A DNA stretch of 64,000 nt from Buddleja alternifolia. Its lineage: Eukaryota; Streptophyta; Magnoliopsida; Lamiales; Scrophulariaceae. The notes under the pieces were generated by a model. It was not told the origin of the DNA. It saw only the letters and a list, made by a program, of their open reading frames with translations, and did no database searches. The stretch lies in contig CM033401.1 in the NCBI GenBank assembly GCA_019426215.1, forward strand, positions 11,723,134 through 11,787,133. Direction: 5' to 3'. How positions within the stretch are numbered: the stretch's first letter is position 1; the number at the start of each line of letters is the position of its first letter. The translations under genes and the position numbers were made by a program. This document shows, piece by piece, positions 45,286 through 57,599 of the stretch.

Positions 45286-48200
45286 TTAAGCGTTTAAATC
45301 AATCGTGCCTAATTCACTTCTCAAAGTGAGAAAACGTTGTTCGTTGAGCGCTTTGGTGAAGATATCTGCCAATTGTTTGTCAGTTCCAATGAAGTGCATG
45401 GAGATATTTTCTTTTGAACATGGTCACGCAAGAAATGGTATCTAATGTCAATGTGTTTGGTTCTAGAATGAAGAACAGGATTTTGGGTCATAGCTAAAGC
45501 GTTTTGGTTATCACAATGGATTGGGGTAGGACCTAAGATTGTTCCATAATCTCTAAGTTGTTGCCTCATCCAAAGGATTTGTGCACAACAGCTCCCACCG
45601 GCTACATATTCTGCCTCAGCAGTAGAAGTATCTATGGATTGTTGTTTCTTACTATGCCACGAAACTAGTCTATCACCTAGAAATTGACATGTACCACTAG
45701 TACTTTTTCTATCTATTTTGCATCCTGCGAAATCTGCATCTGAATAACCAATTAGTTCAAAAGGAGAGTCTCGTGGATACCATAAGCCCACATTTTGTGT
45801 GCCATTTAGGTATTTAAGAATTCTCTTTGTAGCATTTAAGTGTGATTCTCTAGGATCAACTTGAAAGCGTGCACACATGCATACCGAAAACATAATATCC
45901 GGTCTACTAGCGGTAAGATAAAGAAGTGATCCAATGATACCTCTATAGTTAGTGATATCAATTTTCTTCCCACATTCATCTTTATCTAACTTAAGCGTTT
46001 GGCTCATTGGAATTTTTGAAGATGATGCATTTCCTATACCAAATTTCTTAATCATATCTCTTGTATATTTAGCTTTGTTTATAAATATTCCATTAGGGAG
46101 TTGTTTAAGTTGTAATCCTAAGAAGAAAGTTAATTCACCCATCATGCTCATTTCAAATTGATCTTGCATTATTTTCGAAAATTTCTCACACAATCGCTTA
46201 TTAGTAGAACCAAATATAATATCTTCAACATAAATTTGGACTAAGAGAATATCTTCATTATGGGTAATTTTAAATAACGTTGTGTCAACGCTCCCTTTTG
46301 AAAAGCCTTTACCTATAAGGAAGATAAAGAGAGTGTCATACCATGCTCTTGGTGCTTGTTTAAGGCCATAGAGTGCCTTATCCAATTTGTAGACCATACT
46401 TTTGCCATGGTAGTTGATGAATCCTGTAGGTTGCTCCACATAGTCTTCTTCTTGGAGTTTACCATTCAAGAATGCACACTTCACGTCCATTTGGTACACT
46501 GTGAATTTGTTGAATGCGGCAAACGCTAGGAACATCCTAATTACTTCAAGACAGGCTACTGGGGCATACGTCTCATCAAAATCAATACCCTCCTCTTGAC
46601 GATAACCCGGAGCGACTAATCTAGCTTTGTTTCTTGTAACAATGCCATCTTCGTCCATTTTGTTCCTAAAAACCCATCTAGTTCCAATAACTCCTTGGTG
46701 AGTTGGCCTTGGTACTAGCATCCAAACCTTACTTCTCTCAAATTGGTTAAGCTCCTCTTGCGTCGCTTCTACCCAACTTGAATCATTGAGCGCTTCATCC
46801 ACTTTCTTTGGTTCCATTTGAGATAGAAAACTTGCGAACATGGCCTCATTAATTGTAGCTGACCTAGTTCTAAAAGGTGCTTCCATATCTCCGATTACTA
46901 GCTCTGGTGGATGGTCTTTAAGCCATTTGCGGTCTGGTTGGAACGGGTTGAGAGACTCTAGGTTATCAATCGCTTGATCCATATTTGTCTCTTGCGCAGT
47001 CCCTTCATCATTCACAGTTCCAATTCGCTCTTGATGATCATTTTCTTCATGATCATCAGCGATTCTGACTTTATCATTATTTATAACCTCATGAGTAACT
47101 TTAGGAAAGGGCACAAAGATCTCATCATCCTCATCATCACTATTATCACCAAGATTAATTTGTGACGTTTGTTGGGTAAGATCTTCAATTCCTACATCAT
47201 CAGGATTAACCTTACTCGGTTCTTGGTTAGCATCATCAAACACAACATGAATGGATTCTTCAACCTTTGATTTGATCTTATTTAGGATGCGAAAACTCTT
47301 TCCATCCTTGGCATAGCCTAGAAAGAATCCCTCATCCGCTTTAGGATCAAAAGTTTTTAGGCTGTGGGATCCATTGTTCTGAATGAAACATTTTGAACTA
47401 AATACATGAAAATATGAAACGTTAGGCTTACGTCCCTTCCACAACTCATATGGAGACTTCTCATGTTGCTTGTTGATCATACACCGGTTCTGAGTGTAGC
47501 AAGCGGTATTGATGGCTTCGGCCCAAAACCTTTGAGCCAGCTTAGACTCTACAAGCATCGTCCTAGAGGCTTCTTTAAGCGTTCTGTTTCGTCGCTCAGC
47601 AACTCCATTCTGTTGAGGTGTTCTAGGAACAAAATACTCATGAAATATTCCAAGATCTATACAAAACTTCTCAACAAATTGGTTAGTAAATTCAGTTCCT
47701 CTATCACTTCTAATTCTTGTCACCTTTAGATCTTTTGAAGTTTGCAATTGACAGATTAGCGTTGTGAGCTTGACACTAGTTTCATCTTTGGTCGCTAGAA
47801 ATTCTATCCATGTATAGCGAGAGAAATCATCAACTATTACTAGTGAGTATTTTTTACCACTAACACTCATGATTTGAATGGGGCCAAACAAATCTTGTAC
47901 AATAGTTCAAGAACTCTAGAAGTAGATAGGCATGGTTTCTTCTTAAAAGATTATTTAACTTGTTTACCCGTTTGGCATGCATCACATAAGCGATTCTTTT
48001 GAAAGAAACCCTTAGGTAATCCCTCTACTAGATTTAGTGATATTAACTGAGAGATTGCCTTAAAGTTGAGGTGATTCATTTTTCTATGCCATAACCATCC
48101 AAATTCATTTTGACTTTTAGCAACAAAGCATGTGGAGTTGTCATCAAATGCAGAATCCCAATCTACTAAATACACATTGTTTGTTCTTTTTCCTCTTAGT

Positions 48201-48530
48201 TTAGTAGACTTAGTCTTAGCGTTGTTGACATAGCAAAAGTCGCTTGAAAATTTTACTTCAAAGCCTTTATCACAAAATTGACCAATACTTAACAAATTAT
48301 GCTTAAGACTCTCAACATAATATTCATCACTAATCATGATGTTCCCCTATGCATGATACCTATACCTTTGGTTTTACCTTTGGAGTTATCATCAAATATA
48401 ACTTGAGGACCATTGGTAGCTCGATAGTTAACTAGAAGATTTTTTGATCCAGTCATGTGTCTTGACGATCCACTATCAATGTACCAAACTGAAGTATCGG
48501 TGTTGGCTCTAGGTACCTACATTTAAAAGA
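45286..48530 (-). pseudogene. Minus Sirevirus pol: protease, integrase, RT, RNase H
   Basis: The protease WYIDSGSSRHMTGS lies at about 48435-48480. A stop and frame changes occur at 48338-48345 and about 47895-47950. From 47891 to 45321 there is one frame of 856 codons: integrase core ([45 protein letters not shown]), RT ([45 protein letters not shown]) and RNase H ([34 protein letters not shown]). The RT active site reads [13 protein letters not shown]: the first Asp of YVDD is Glu (codon 46224-46226). A one-base frameshift near 45405 alters the last 30 or so codons; the normal end is at 45286-45288. It is nearly intact, but probably inactive because of the YVED change. Confidence 0.92.
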
Positions 48531-48535
48531 TAATT

Positions 48536-50741
48536 CTAATTCTTCTTAGGTACCCATGTTGCCTTGGGTCCTTCTCCATTAGTAACTTTGGTTTGAATTA
48601 GAACTTTAGGAACCAATATTTGCCTAGTCTTCATTGTAGGAATACTGGCCTTCTTGGGTTTCACATCATGTTGTGTGTGCTTTTTGGGTGTGTAATAATA
48701 TCCTTGATTATAATAGTAGTCATAATCATAATCATCATAGTATCGATAATATGATCTTGACTGTTTTGGATATTGACGCTGATATTTTCTTGGCGCTGGC
48801 TTAGGTTGCATTTTTGGTGCTGGACGCTTAGTGCTTGATTCACATTGGTTAGTTTTATCTTTAGCCTTTTGAGCGTTTGGATGAACCTTTCTTGGTGAAT
48901 CATTTGCTTTAGCCTTACCCTTGCCTGAGTCAGCTTTGGCTTTCTCATTTAGCCTCGTATCATTGTCTCTAGGTTCATTTAGTGCTTGGCTTTTTGAACT
49001 TTTCTCAACAAAGGTAACACCCTTTCCTTTGTTGTTTACCGTAACATTAGATTTATTAGGTTGTTTACCGAGTTTATTGTATCCTAAACCGGTCTTTTCG
49101 CCATATAATCTTGTTACCTCAGTCACATTATCTAGCTTTCTTGAAGCTTTTGATAATGATGAGACGAGCTGCTCTGATTTGGCAAGTCTAGCGATCAGAT
49201 CAGCTTCTCTCTTGACTATTATATCAAGATCGCTTTTTAATTGAATAATCTCACTCTCAAGTGATTGGTTCTTCTCAATGCATTGTTGCTGAACTTTCAA
49301 CTCTGCTTTGAGCGTTACTTTGTCTCTTTTGAGTGATGAGATAATAGCGAGATCGTTTTGATATATTTTGGCGGCCTCTTGACAATCTTTATAATATTCA
49401 TTAACTTTGTCAAGTAATTCATCATAAGAAAGAGGATGAGATACTTCATTTGTTACCTCTGGTAGCGATTCGTCAGACGCTTCATCATCTCTTGCCATGA
49501 GACAAATCAATGCTGAGTCGCTTGTAGGTTCATCATCACTGCTTTCATCTGATGATTCCAAATCCTCTTCAGGTGCAGAGAATGGTTCAGATTCCGCTAG
49601 CAAACCTTGTTGGCGAAGGTTGCTCCTGAATTGGTTTCTATCCGCATAGTCTTGCCTTGTGGGCTTAGACACATTTGGATAAGGGTAATTTACCTGGTAG
49701 TGCCCTGGTTTCCTGCAATTATAACATAAATTAGTTTTCATTTTCTGTTCAGTGGATAATCGCTTTGAGCCAACTGGCGCTGAGAGATTTTGAGTAGGAG
49801 TTGTAGGCGCTTGGTAAGGAACTGGCGCTGAAGATTGAGGTGTAGAATATACTGGTACTTGATACTGAGGCGCTGGTGTTGGGGGAGGAGTTTGAAATGA
49901 AGTTTGTCCAATAGGATTTCTCTTTTCATATCTTAGAATTTTTTTGAATTTCTTGACCATTAAAGCCATTTCCTTTTCTTCATTTGATTCCATTGATTTC
50001 ACTTCGCTAACCGCTTTACCCTTACTTTTTGTAGTAACGATTAAAGCTCCTGATTCAGCCGCTGAAGTCGATGTGTCGCTGACTTCACCTAATTCGAATT
50101 CAAATGCCTTTAACTCTGAAAATACATGTTCTGGAGTAAGAGCCTCCAAGGTCTGTGATTCTCTCATAGCAACAGTCTTAATCAAGTATTTACTTGGAAG
50201 ACTTCTGAAAATCTTATTGACCATTTCCTTGTTGGTCATTTCCTTTATCTAGTGACGCTAACTCGGTAATAAGCAAAGTAAATTTTGCGTCCAATTGTTC
50301 TAGCGTCTCATTGGGCTACATTTTGAAATGCAAGAATCTTTGCATGGCTATGGAGAGCTTATTCTCCTTCATTTGTGCCGATCCTTCACACACTATAGCC
50401 AACTTATCCCATATTTCTTTGGAAGTCTTACATTGCTTGATCTTGTTGAATAATGCATCATTGTCTCCTAACGCTGAGTAAAGTGCACTTCGTCCAACAT
50501 TATCTAGATTTGCTCTTTTCCGATCATCAGGCGTCCATTCTAACTTAGGTTTCTCGACATAACCATCTGGAGTGGCCTCGGTTGCTCCAGGGGCTCGAGT
50601 TACAACTTTCATAATCTGAATGGGGCCATCTATAATCACATCACACATTTCAGTATCATAAGAACATAAATAAGCGAATGCTCTAAGTTTCCAAGAATCA
50701 TAGTTTGATTCTACCAACTTAGGCATTTTGTTAAAAGCCAT
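48536..50741 (-). pseudogene. Minus Sirevirus gag
   Basis: Starts at ATG 50741 with MAFNKMPKLVESNYDSWKLR, runs through the UBN2 gag region (SKEIWDKLAIVCEGSAQMKE, MQRFLHFKM), then an in-frame TAG near 50313 and a frame change before 50239. The second segment (567 codons) continues TNKEMVNKIFRSLPSKYLIK, AFEFELGE, the zinc knuckle CYNCRKPGHYQVNY, whose final Cys is Tyr, an acidic stretch (ESSDESSDDEPTSDS), a coiled-coil region (about 49150-49400), and a Tyr/Asp-rich tail (YYRYYDDYDYDYYYNQGYYY) ending KATWVPKKN. Long gag with a C-terminal coiled coil is characteristic of Sireviruses. Two breaks and a damaged knuckle make it non-functional. Confidence 0.9.
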
Positions 50742-50842
50742 AATGAGATGTTTTTAAGAGTAACTTTAAAGTGACTAAGTTTTAAAAGGACGGATCTGAA
50801 CAAGCAGTTGCGCTTAGAAACGCTTAGGTTTCTAATTCAACT

Positions 50843-50854
50843 GCTCTGATACCA
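50843..50854 (-). other. Primer binding site of the minus Sirevirus
   Basis: The minus strand reads TGGTATCAGAGC, two bases from the LTR boundary at 50857. It is the tRNA-iMet type. Confidence 0.92.
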
Positions 50855-50856
50855 CT

Positions 50857-52328
50857 TGGTGGTCCCAAGTGGCATACGAAAGGGTCTAGAAGGGGGGGGT
50901 TGAATAGACCCTGAAGTCTTTTTCGACTTCAAAAATTCATATCACTTTTAAATATTTGAACGGCTTCAGTAGAGATAACTTAGACTTAGTGATTTTAGCA
51001 ATTTACCAAAGTAGGGTAACGCTTAGATCACTCAATTAGGGTTAGCACAGCGGAAATGATTTTAAAGCTTTAGCGTTCGTTTTGGTTAAATAGTCGCTTA
51101 GAAGATTAGCTTGTCTTTTTCAAAGAATATAGTGTAATGTAAAACAAGACAATAATTAAGGTAAATAACACAAGAAATTATAAGGTTCACTGGGTGTGTA
51201 ATCCCAGCTACGTCCTTCTTCTCCTTTTTCACTTGGAGGAATTTACTAGGATGATTATCAAAGAATCACACAGAATCTTCTACAAGATAGTAAAGGATGA
51301 AAAAGATCTTGGGCTCCTTGATCACAGATTTCAGCACCAATGAAGATCGTCTTCTACAAGCTTCTCTCACTCAGAAATACTGCTTGAAAGGGTTTCAACA
51401 ACTTTCTCACTCAGATGAAAGGTTGAAGGTTTGTCACAAGGTTTCGTTTGTTTTTGGAAAGTTCAAACAACTTGGAATATCTCAATAGGAATTTAGGTTT
51501 CTTCTTTGGAAGAGGTTTGAGATATTTGTGACTGTCTGGAATGTAGATGAAAAGCTTGAAGGAATTTTAGCTATGGAGTTTCTAAGCTTTTTCTTGTGCA
51601 TGTACGTAAATTTTTCTTGTAATATTATTTACCGTACTTTTGGGGTTTGCTGAAGGTAAAGTATTTATAGGCAATTCATGGGATTTGTCCGTTGGATACA
51701 TGTAGGAAAGTGCCTCTCACGCGGCGCGTGATTCTACCTAAAACCTGACATTCCTGAAAATCTGCTGGCACCGATTGGATGGGAGGAGCTATAAACTCTG
51801 AAGTTCTGACAGTCTAGTCCAAAAGGTGGCTTGTCCACACGTCACAGTGGCTTATCACATTTAATGCTCTTATCAGGCATTTTATGCATTTGAATTTATT
51901 TCCCGTTGGAAATAAATGTCCGTTGAATGATTGCATTTAAGTCCTTCATGACTTGAGGATTTATTTCAGGTGAATCTGACATCGGTCGCTTAAGTGCTTT
52001 GAGTGCTTGATCCATAAATCCTGAAAAGAGGTCATTTTAGCATTAGACGGACGCTAAGGAACAAATCTTCATCTTTGGTTGACTTCAGACGCTGATCTTC
52101 AACTTCTTCTCTAATAGACTCACCTAGAATTCTATTAGTGATTCAGTATCTAATACTTAGTCTAGAATCTACAAAGATAAAAATTACAAGCCTAAACAAA
52201 ATAACAAATACAAACTTTCAAACGCTTAAACAATGATCTATGAAAACATAAACTTACATTTTATTTGGGGTCTAACATTGAATCCTATATTGTCATCATC
52301 AAAACATCTAACATGAAATTTCCTAACA
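50857..52328 (-). repeat. 5' LTR of the minus Sirevirus
   Basis: 1472 bp, TGGTGGTCCCAAGTGGCAT to ATTTCCTAACA on the plus strand, followed by the GTCTT duplication. It differs from the 3' LTR by about 3% in the part compared, nearly all transitions, plus a shorter G run near 50893. Confidence 0.95.
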
Positions 52329-52333
52329 GTCTT

Positions 52334-53110
52334 TCTTACCTTTGTCTGGATATTTTTTATCTTAGTCTTCAACATATGAAATGAAGATACATCTATTAAG
52401 CATAAGAGTAAAGTTAATTGGATATCCATGGAGAGAGTTACGATAGAAATGCTAACCCTGCGGTTGGAGAATTATTTATTCTTAATTTCGTTCCATTTTT
52501 TTTCATTTTCTATAAATATCTTTAGATGATCTTACAAGACAAAATCAAGTCTTTAGGCAAATATTTAGAATCAAATAACGAATAAGAGCAATGTAACTAG
52601 ACGAGATTACTAGGCATATAAAACACTTATCAACTTCCTTTCAACTTCTATACCCAGTTGCATAGGAAGATAATTCTTGGCATATTAAAAGAAATTACAA
52701 CCGACTCCCATGAATTAGGACAATGGTTCAGTATAGTAAATACTTGCATTTTATCCTGTATAGGATTACCGAATGATTCTCTACTTTTTTAGTTATAACC
52801 GACAATTTATTGACATGCTCAACATCATTTTCATCTTCTTTCGTGAAAGTTCCGTATTATTCATCAATTAATAACTTAATATTAGTGTTGGATGTAGTTC
52901 CATATGCTTGACTAGTACCTTCAAACATAGCTTTATCAGTCTCATGCTCTTTAAAGATTATTTCTAAATTCAAGTTGCATAATGTGAGCATGATGGACGT
53001 AAATAATTTATCATCTTCAACACAGCGATCATAGGCATTTCTAACATCTATTCCAGCCTTAAGTGGGGGTTCATTGTGATATGAGGTGTTAATAACATAT
53101 TCTATTTTAT
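52334..53110 (-). pseudogene. Copia gag relic right of the Sirevirus
   Basis: The minus strand reads RNAYDRCVEDDKLFTSIML, LCNLNLEIIFKEHETDKAMF, EGTSQAYGTTSNTNIKLLID, a TAA, then EDENDVEHVNKLSVITKK and, past a frame change, ILNHCPNSWESVVISFNM. This is the pattern of the UBN2-type gag of plant Copia elements. With the Sirevirus and its duplication removed it joins 28306 leftwards, so it is probably the 5' part of the Copia relic at 21-27 kb. Further down, towards 52334, it is Lys-rich without a recognisable domain. Confidence 0.55.
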
Positions 53111-54784
53111 CGTGAAAAAGAAATAAAGTGGTTGTCTAAAATAAATAACCCTTAAATAAACCCAATAACAAGTTCTCAAGGCCCACAGTATCTAAATTCC
53201 AATATATAAGACAACTGACTAGAAGTCTAAGACAACTAAAATAATAGAAACTCGAATCTAGTGAATTAGGGAAAAAAAATCGTCTACTCTAAATGGATCT
53301 ACCTCAAGCCTCGACCTAATTTGTTTCTCTAATATGCTTAGCTTCAAAGGAATGACCAAGTATATGAAAAATATTAGCGAAGGGTGAGTTGCATACCCAG
53401 TAAGCGATTCAAGGATTCTCCATTGGGTCAAACATACTTTCAAATTGATACAATAATACATGCAAAACCAAGCATTTATCAGTGATAAAAATGTTAACAT
53501 GGAGCCCACTAACTTTCAATTTAAAAAAATCAAAAAGACAAACAATTTATTATGTAGCTCAAAGTCATGACCATTATCATATCCCGTGGCATGGAGGTTG
53601 GCTAAACAGATATCCATGGTCAACATAATTCAACGATCCATCTGCAATCCCGATGGCAGCGAATACAATAGTTGGAACTAGTTCCTAGCCAACAACCCCC
53701 CCTCTGGGCCAAACAAATTATAGGCAAATCTAAGAGCTCAAAATAAATAAATATCTCTATGTAATCAATCAAGTGATTTAAAAATACGATTTCACTCACA
53801 TTATCAATAAAGTATTTTGCCATAGCTTAGACATATTTTTGAAGAGATCTCATTGTCATCAAAATTGAAGTTTCGTCAAAAATGGTTATTTCTAAACAAT
53901 GAGATACATATGAAAATGAAATTGTATATCATATATTTAATATTGCAAAAAGTAAGATTAGAGAAGACCAAGAATCCCTTACCTCAATTACTTAAATGCC
54001 ACGATCCCTTAAGTACCTGTAAGCCAAATTCACTTATTGGCTCAATTGAATCTAGATAACAATAAGATGAATAAGTTGCGCTGCTCCTGTATAAAATTCT
54101 TATATCTATTGCTAATTATCTTTAGCTCCCTACAAATCAGTTCCTCATTCTAATGCAAAGTCAAGCTTAACCAAGTAACCAGAAAATTCAATGGACAATC
54201 TATCTTTCAATTACCACAATTGATTGGAAGTTTTCGTCTTTTCTTTCTAACAGATTCCCAGATAGGTCTCTATCTTGGTAAATTAAAATTACAACGTTTG
54301 TAAGAGCAACCAAGAATGTACTACCTATGCCCTCTCTCTCTCTCTTTCTTTCGAGAATCACCATTTTATGTAATAAGAATCGGCCCCCGCCCCCAAATAA
54401 CATCAATTCCAAGAACTAATTTGTGACAATCTTGATAGAGACTTTTTGTAATAATTTATTAATTGAATGCTTAAACTTTCAAAGATTGCTTAATCTCAAG
54501 CAAACCGTAGTAGACCTATAAATTAGCTATCAAAAACTCACCTTACAATAGCGTATTGGAGCGGAGTACACTGTTGTAATGAGAAGTTTGCCCTTTTCTT
54601 GATCTATGTGAGAGCTAGGTCAAAACGGAAAAAATGCTAAAATATATAATTACCCCTACGCACTCTTAATTTTATAATATAGGCTCTTACTAATCAAATG
54701 TCTATACTATCCCAAATTAAAATACTCTCTCTCTCTCTTTAATAAATAAATGGGTCCTTGAAACTTGCAAAAGGTAAAAGTTGT
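53111..54784. other. AT-rich region, possibly an LTR of the adjacent Gypsy relic
   Basis: No coding domain is recognisable. Position directly downstream of the minus-strand Gypsy polyprotein makes the 54.0-54.75 kb part a candidate for its 3' LTR. CT-rich stretches (54328-54350, 54726-54740) are compatible with this. I found no second copy at 58.9-59.1 kb, so LTR status is unproven. Confidence 0.3.
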
Positions 54785-55960
54785 GTACCTTCATACTCAA
54801 AGATAAATGGGTAATGCTCTCTCATGTCATCCTCAGATTCCCAAGTGGCCTCGTTGCTGAATGATCGGATCATTGAACTTTCACAAAAGATATAGTGCAA
54901 CGATTCAAGACTTTCACCATATGATCAACCACTCGAATTGAGGACTCTTCATATGTCAAGTCAACTTGTACTTCCAAAAGCTCATAGTTCAGAACATGAT
55001 TGTGGCCTGATATGCATATCCTCAGCAAGGATACATGAAACACATTATTCTCCCTCGAGATCTGGGGTGGCAATGCTAGATGCTATGCTACTTCTCCAAC
55101 TCTATCAAGAATACATAATGAGGACTCAATTTTCCACGCTTCCCAAATCACATAACTCCCTTTGTAGGAGAAATCTTTAAATGAACCAAGTCACCAACTT
55201 TAAACTCAACAAGTTTTCTTTCAAGTTTGCCCAACTCTTTTGTCTATCTTGAGCTCTTTGGAGTCTCATCCTTATCAAGGGGATTTTGTCTATGGCACTT
55301 TGTACTAGGTTGGGTCCTAACATTCTCTTTTCCCCAATATCATCCCAGTGCACTCGAGATCTGCAGTTCCTACAATATAAATCCTCATAAGGAGACATCC
55401 CTATATTAGATTGATAACTATTGTTATAAGCAAATTTTGCTAGCTTCAAATAACTGCACCGATTCCCTTTAAAATCCATGACACAATCAAAATTTCTTCT
55501 AGGATTTATCCTCTGTGATTGACCATCAGTCTGAGGGTGGAAAGTAGTACTAAACCTTAACTTGGTGGTCTTCAAAGCACCATGTAACTTTTCCAAAATA
55601 GGGATATAAACTTAGAATCTCTACCCGATACTATAATCATATATATTTATGCCAATTTATCAAGAGGAGTAGTTCACCTTATTGGTAAGAAATGAGCTGC
55701 TTTGGTGAGCCGATCGAAAATTACCCATATAGAGTTATTCTTATCCCTTGTTTTTAGGTATCCAACAAAATCGATAGTGATGTGCTCACATTTCCACTCA
55801 GGTATTTCTGAATTTTATCCCCACATGTTTAGCCTTCACTTGTTGACAAGTCAAACACCTAGCTACAAATTCTGATATAACTTGTTTCTTGCATGCGCTT
55901 CCACAAAAAGTGATTTTTCAAGTCCCTATACATTTTGATGCTCCTAGGATGTATAGAAAA
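54785..55960 (-). pseudogene. Gypsy integrase and C-terminal tail
   Basis: From right to left: an ARCLTCQ-like zinc region near 55850, a WVIFDRLTK-like block near 55720, then TTFHPQTDGQSQRINPRRNF at about 55505-55560, where the usual SER (catalytic Glu) reads SQR. Then LAKFAYNNSYQSNIGMSPYE, VHWDDIGEKRMLGPNLV, and the tail NNVFHVSLLRICISGHNHVL and EATWESEDDMREHYPFIFE near 54790-54870. The catalytic Glu change and several frame breaks show it is dead. Confidence 0.82.
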
Positions 55961-56051
55961 TTGTAACCTATGGGCCACTTTTAAAATTTCTTATTTCAAG
56001 CTTGCGTCTTTAGGAACACATAACATATTGCCAAACCTTAGAGAGTCATCC

Positions 56052-57560
56052 TCATGTAATCGAAGTTTCAATTTTTAGCTTATTCCTCAAGCCATCCTGA
56101 ATCTTGCCCAGTCTTATGTCATTCTTTTGAACTATTTTAATAAGATCAATTAGTGTAGACTGTGCAATCAAACTAGCTATCATGCTGCTAGAATCACTTG
56201 AAACCACCTCGACTTCAAAATTTTCCAAGTCCTCTAAGATTATTTGTGGTTTAGTAATACAGAGAGCCATACTTATGGATTTCCTACTTTGTATATCAAC
56301 AACCGTGTTAGCTTTCCCAAGATTGTAATTAATGGTAATATCGTAATCCTTTAGCAACTCCACCCATCTCCTTTGCCTCACGTTCAATTCCTTATGTGTA
56401 AACAAGTATTTCAAACTTTCATGATCCGTGTAAACTTCACATGTTATCCCATAATAATAATGACGTCAAATCTTCAACGCAAATATTATTGCTTCCAATT
56501 CCAAGTCATGAGTAGGATAATTTTGTTCTTACGACTTCAACTATCAAGAAGCATAGGCAATCACCTTTTCCTTTTGCATCAGTACACATCTAAGTCTGCT
56601 GTTTGAAGCATCACTGTAAATAGTAAAGCCATAACCTTCTGAAGGTACTGTCAACATGGCTGGAGAGACTAATGGCTACTTCAACTCTTCAAAACTGTTT
56701 TCGAGTTTATAGTCTACTCAAGCTTTACTCCTTTCTGAGTTAGATGAGTTAACGCAACATTAATTTGAGAAAAACCTTGCACAAATTTCCTATAATACCC
56801 TGAAAGCCGAAGGAAACTCCTTACATCAGTGACATCGGCTAGGTGACTCACCACTGCTTCAATCTTTGCTGGATCCACATGAATTCCTTCTTTCAACACA
56901 AAATGCCCAAAAAATTATACACTATCGAGCCAAAATTCACATATGCTCAGTTTGGCATATAGTTTCTCATTTTGAAGGGTCTGTAGTACAAACCTTAGGT
57001 GTTAAACATGTTCCTCTTGCTCTTTGAATTATTTAATATGTCATCAATAAATACTACAACAAATTGATCCAAATACTTCCCAAAAACTCAGTTCATAAAA
57101 GTAGCAGAAACATTTGTTAACCCAAACGACATAACTAAAAACTCAGAGTGTCCATACCTTGTTCTAAAAGCTGTCTTGGACACATCTTTAGCTTTAATTT
57201 TTAATTGATAATAACCAATCCTCAAATCGATTTTAGAAAATACATTCGCCCCTTTCAACTGATCACACAAATCATCAATATGAGGCAGTGGATATTTTTA
57301 CTTCGCTGTCACTTTATTTAGTTCACGGTAATTGATACACAATCGTAAACTAGCATCCTTCTTTTTAACAAGCAGCACGGGTGTTGTCCAATGAGACACA
57401 CTAGGGCGAATAAAGCCTTTATCGAGCAATTCCTAAAGTTGTACCTTTAGTTCCCATAACTCTTATGGAGCCATTCTACAAAGCGATTTGGATATAGGCG
57501 CGATGTTTGGGATGCCATCAATCTCAAACTCCATTTTCCAATTTGGAGGTAGCCCGGGTA
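56052..57560 (-). pseudogene. Gypsy reverse transcriptase and RNase H
   Basis: RT blocks: [20 protein letters not shown] (about 57310-57375), [59 protein letters not shown], and FVVVFIDDIL near 57045-57070 with both Asp of the catalytic pair. Then VSHLADVTDVRSFLRLSGYY (about 56800-56870). RNase [41 protein letters not shown]. At least six stops or frameshifts interrupt it. Confidence 0.85.
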
Positions 57561-57599
57561 ACTCTTTAAGAACTACATCAAGAAATTATTTAACAATAG

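Larger units (their letters stand above)
28312..52328 (-). mobile_element. Sirevirus (SIRE-type Copia), interrupted by a second Sirevirus
   Basis: Flanked by perfect 5 bp duplications GTCTT at 28307-28311 and 52329-52333. LTRs are 28312-29785 (3') and 50857-52328 (5'), 1474 and 1472 bp. In minus orientation they start TGTTAGGAAATTTCATGTTA with the Sirevirus-typical TTTGATGATGAC. Order on the minus strand: primer site, gag (50741-48536), pol (to 45286), a spacer with extra polypurine motifs, second ORF (44388 to 41196, resuming 30760 to 30028), polypurine tract, 3' LTR. About 10 substitutions, nearly all transitions, occur in the first 310 aligned LTR bases. Few breaks in pol suggest a fairly recent copy. 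Confidence 0.95.

Noticed and set aside
52340..52450. Good splice donor context (AAAG|GTAAGA) on the minus strand a few bases from the Sirevirus insertion, suggesting a host gene with the element in an intron
   Set aside because: Sequence upstream on that strand reads as Copia gag with stops, not a host gene, so the match is probably chance.
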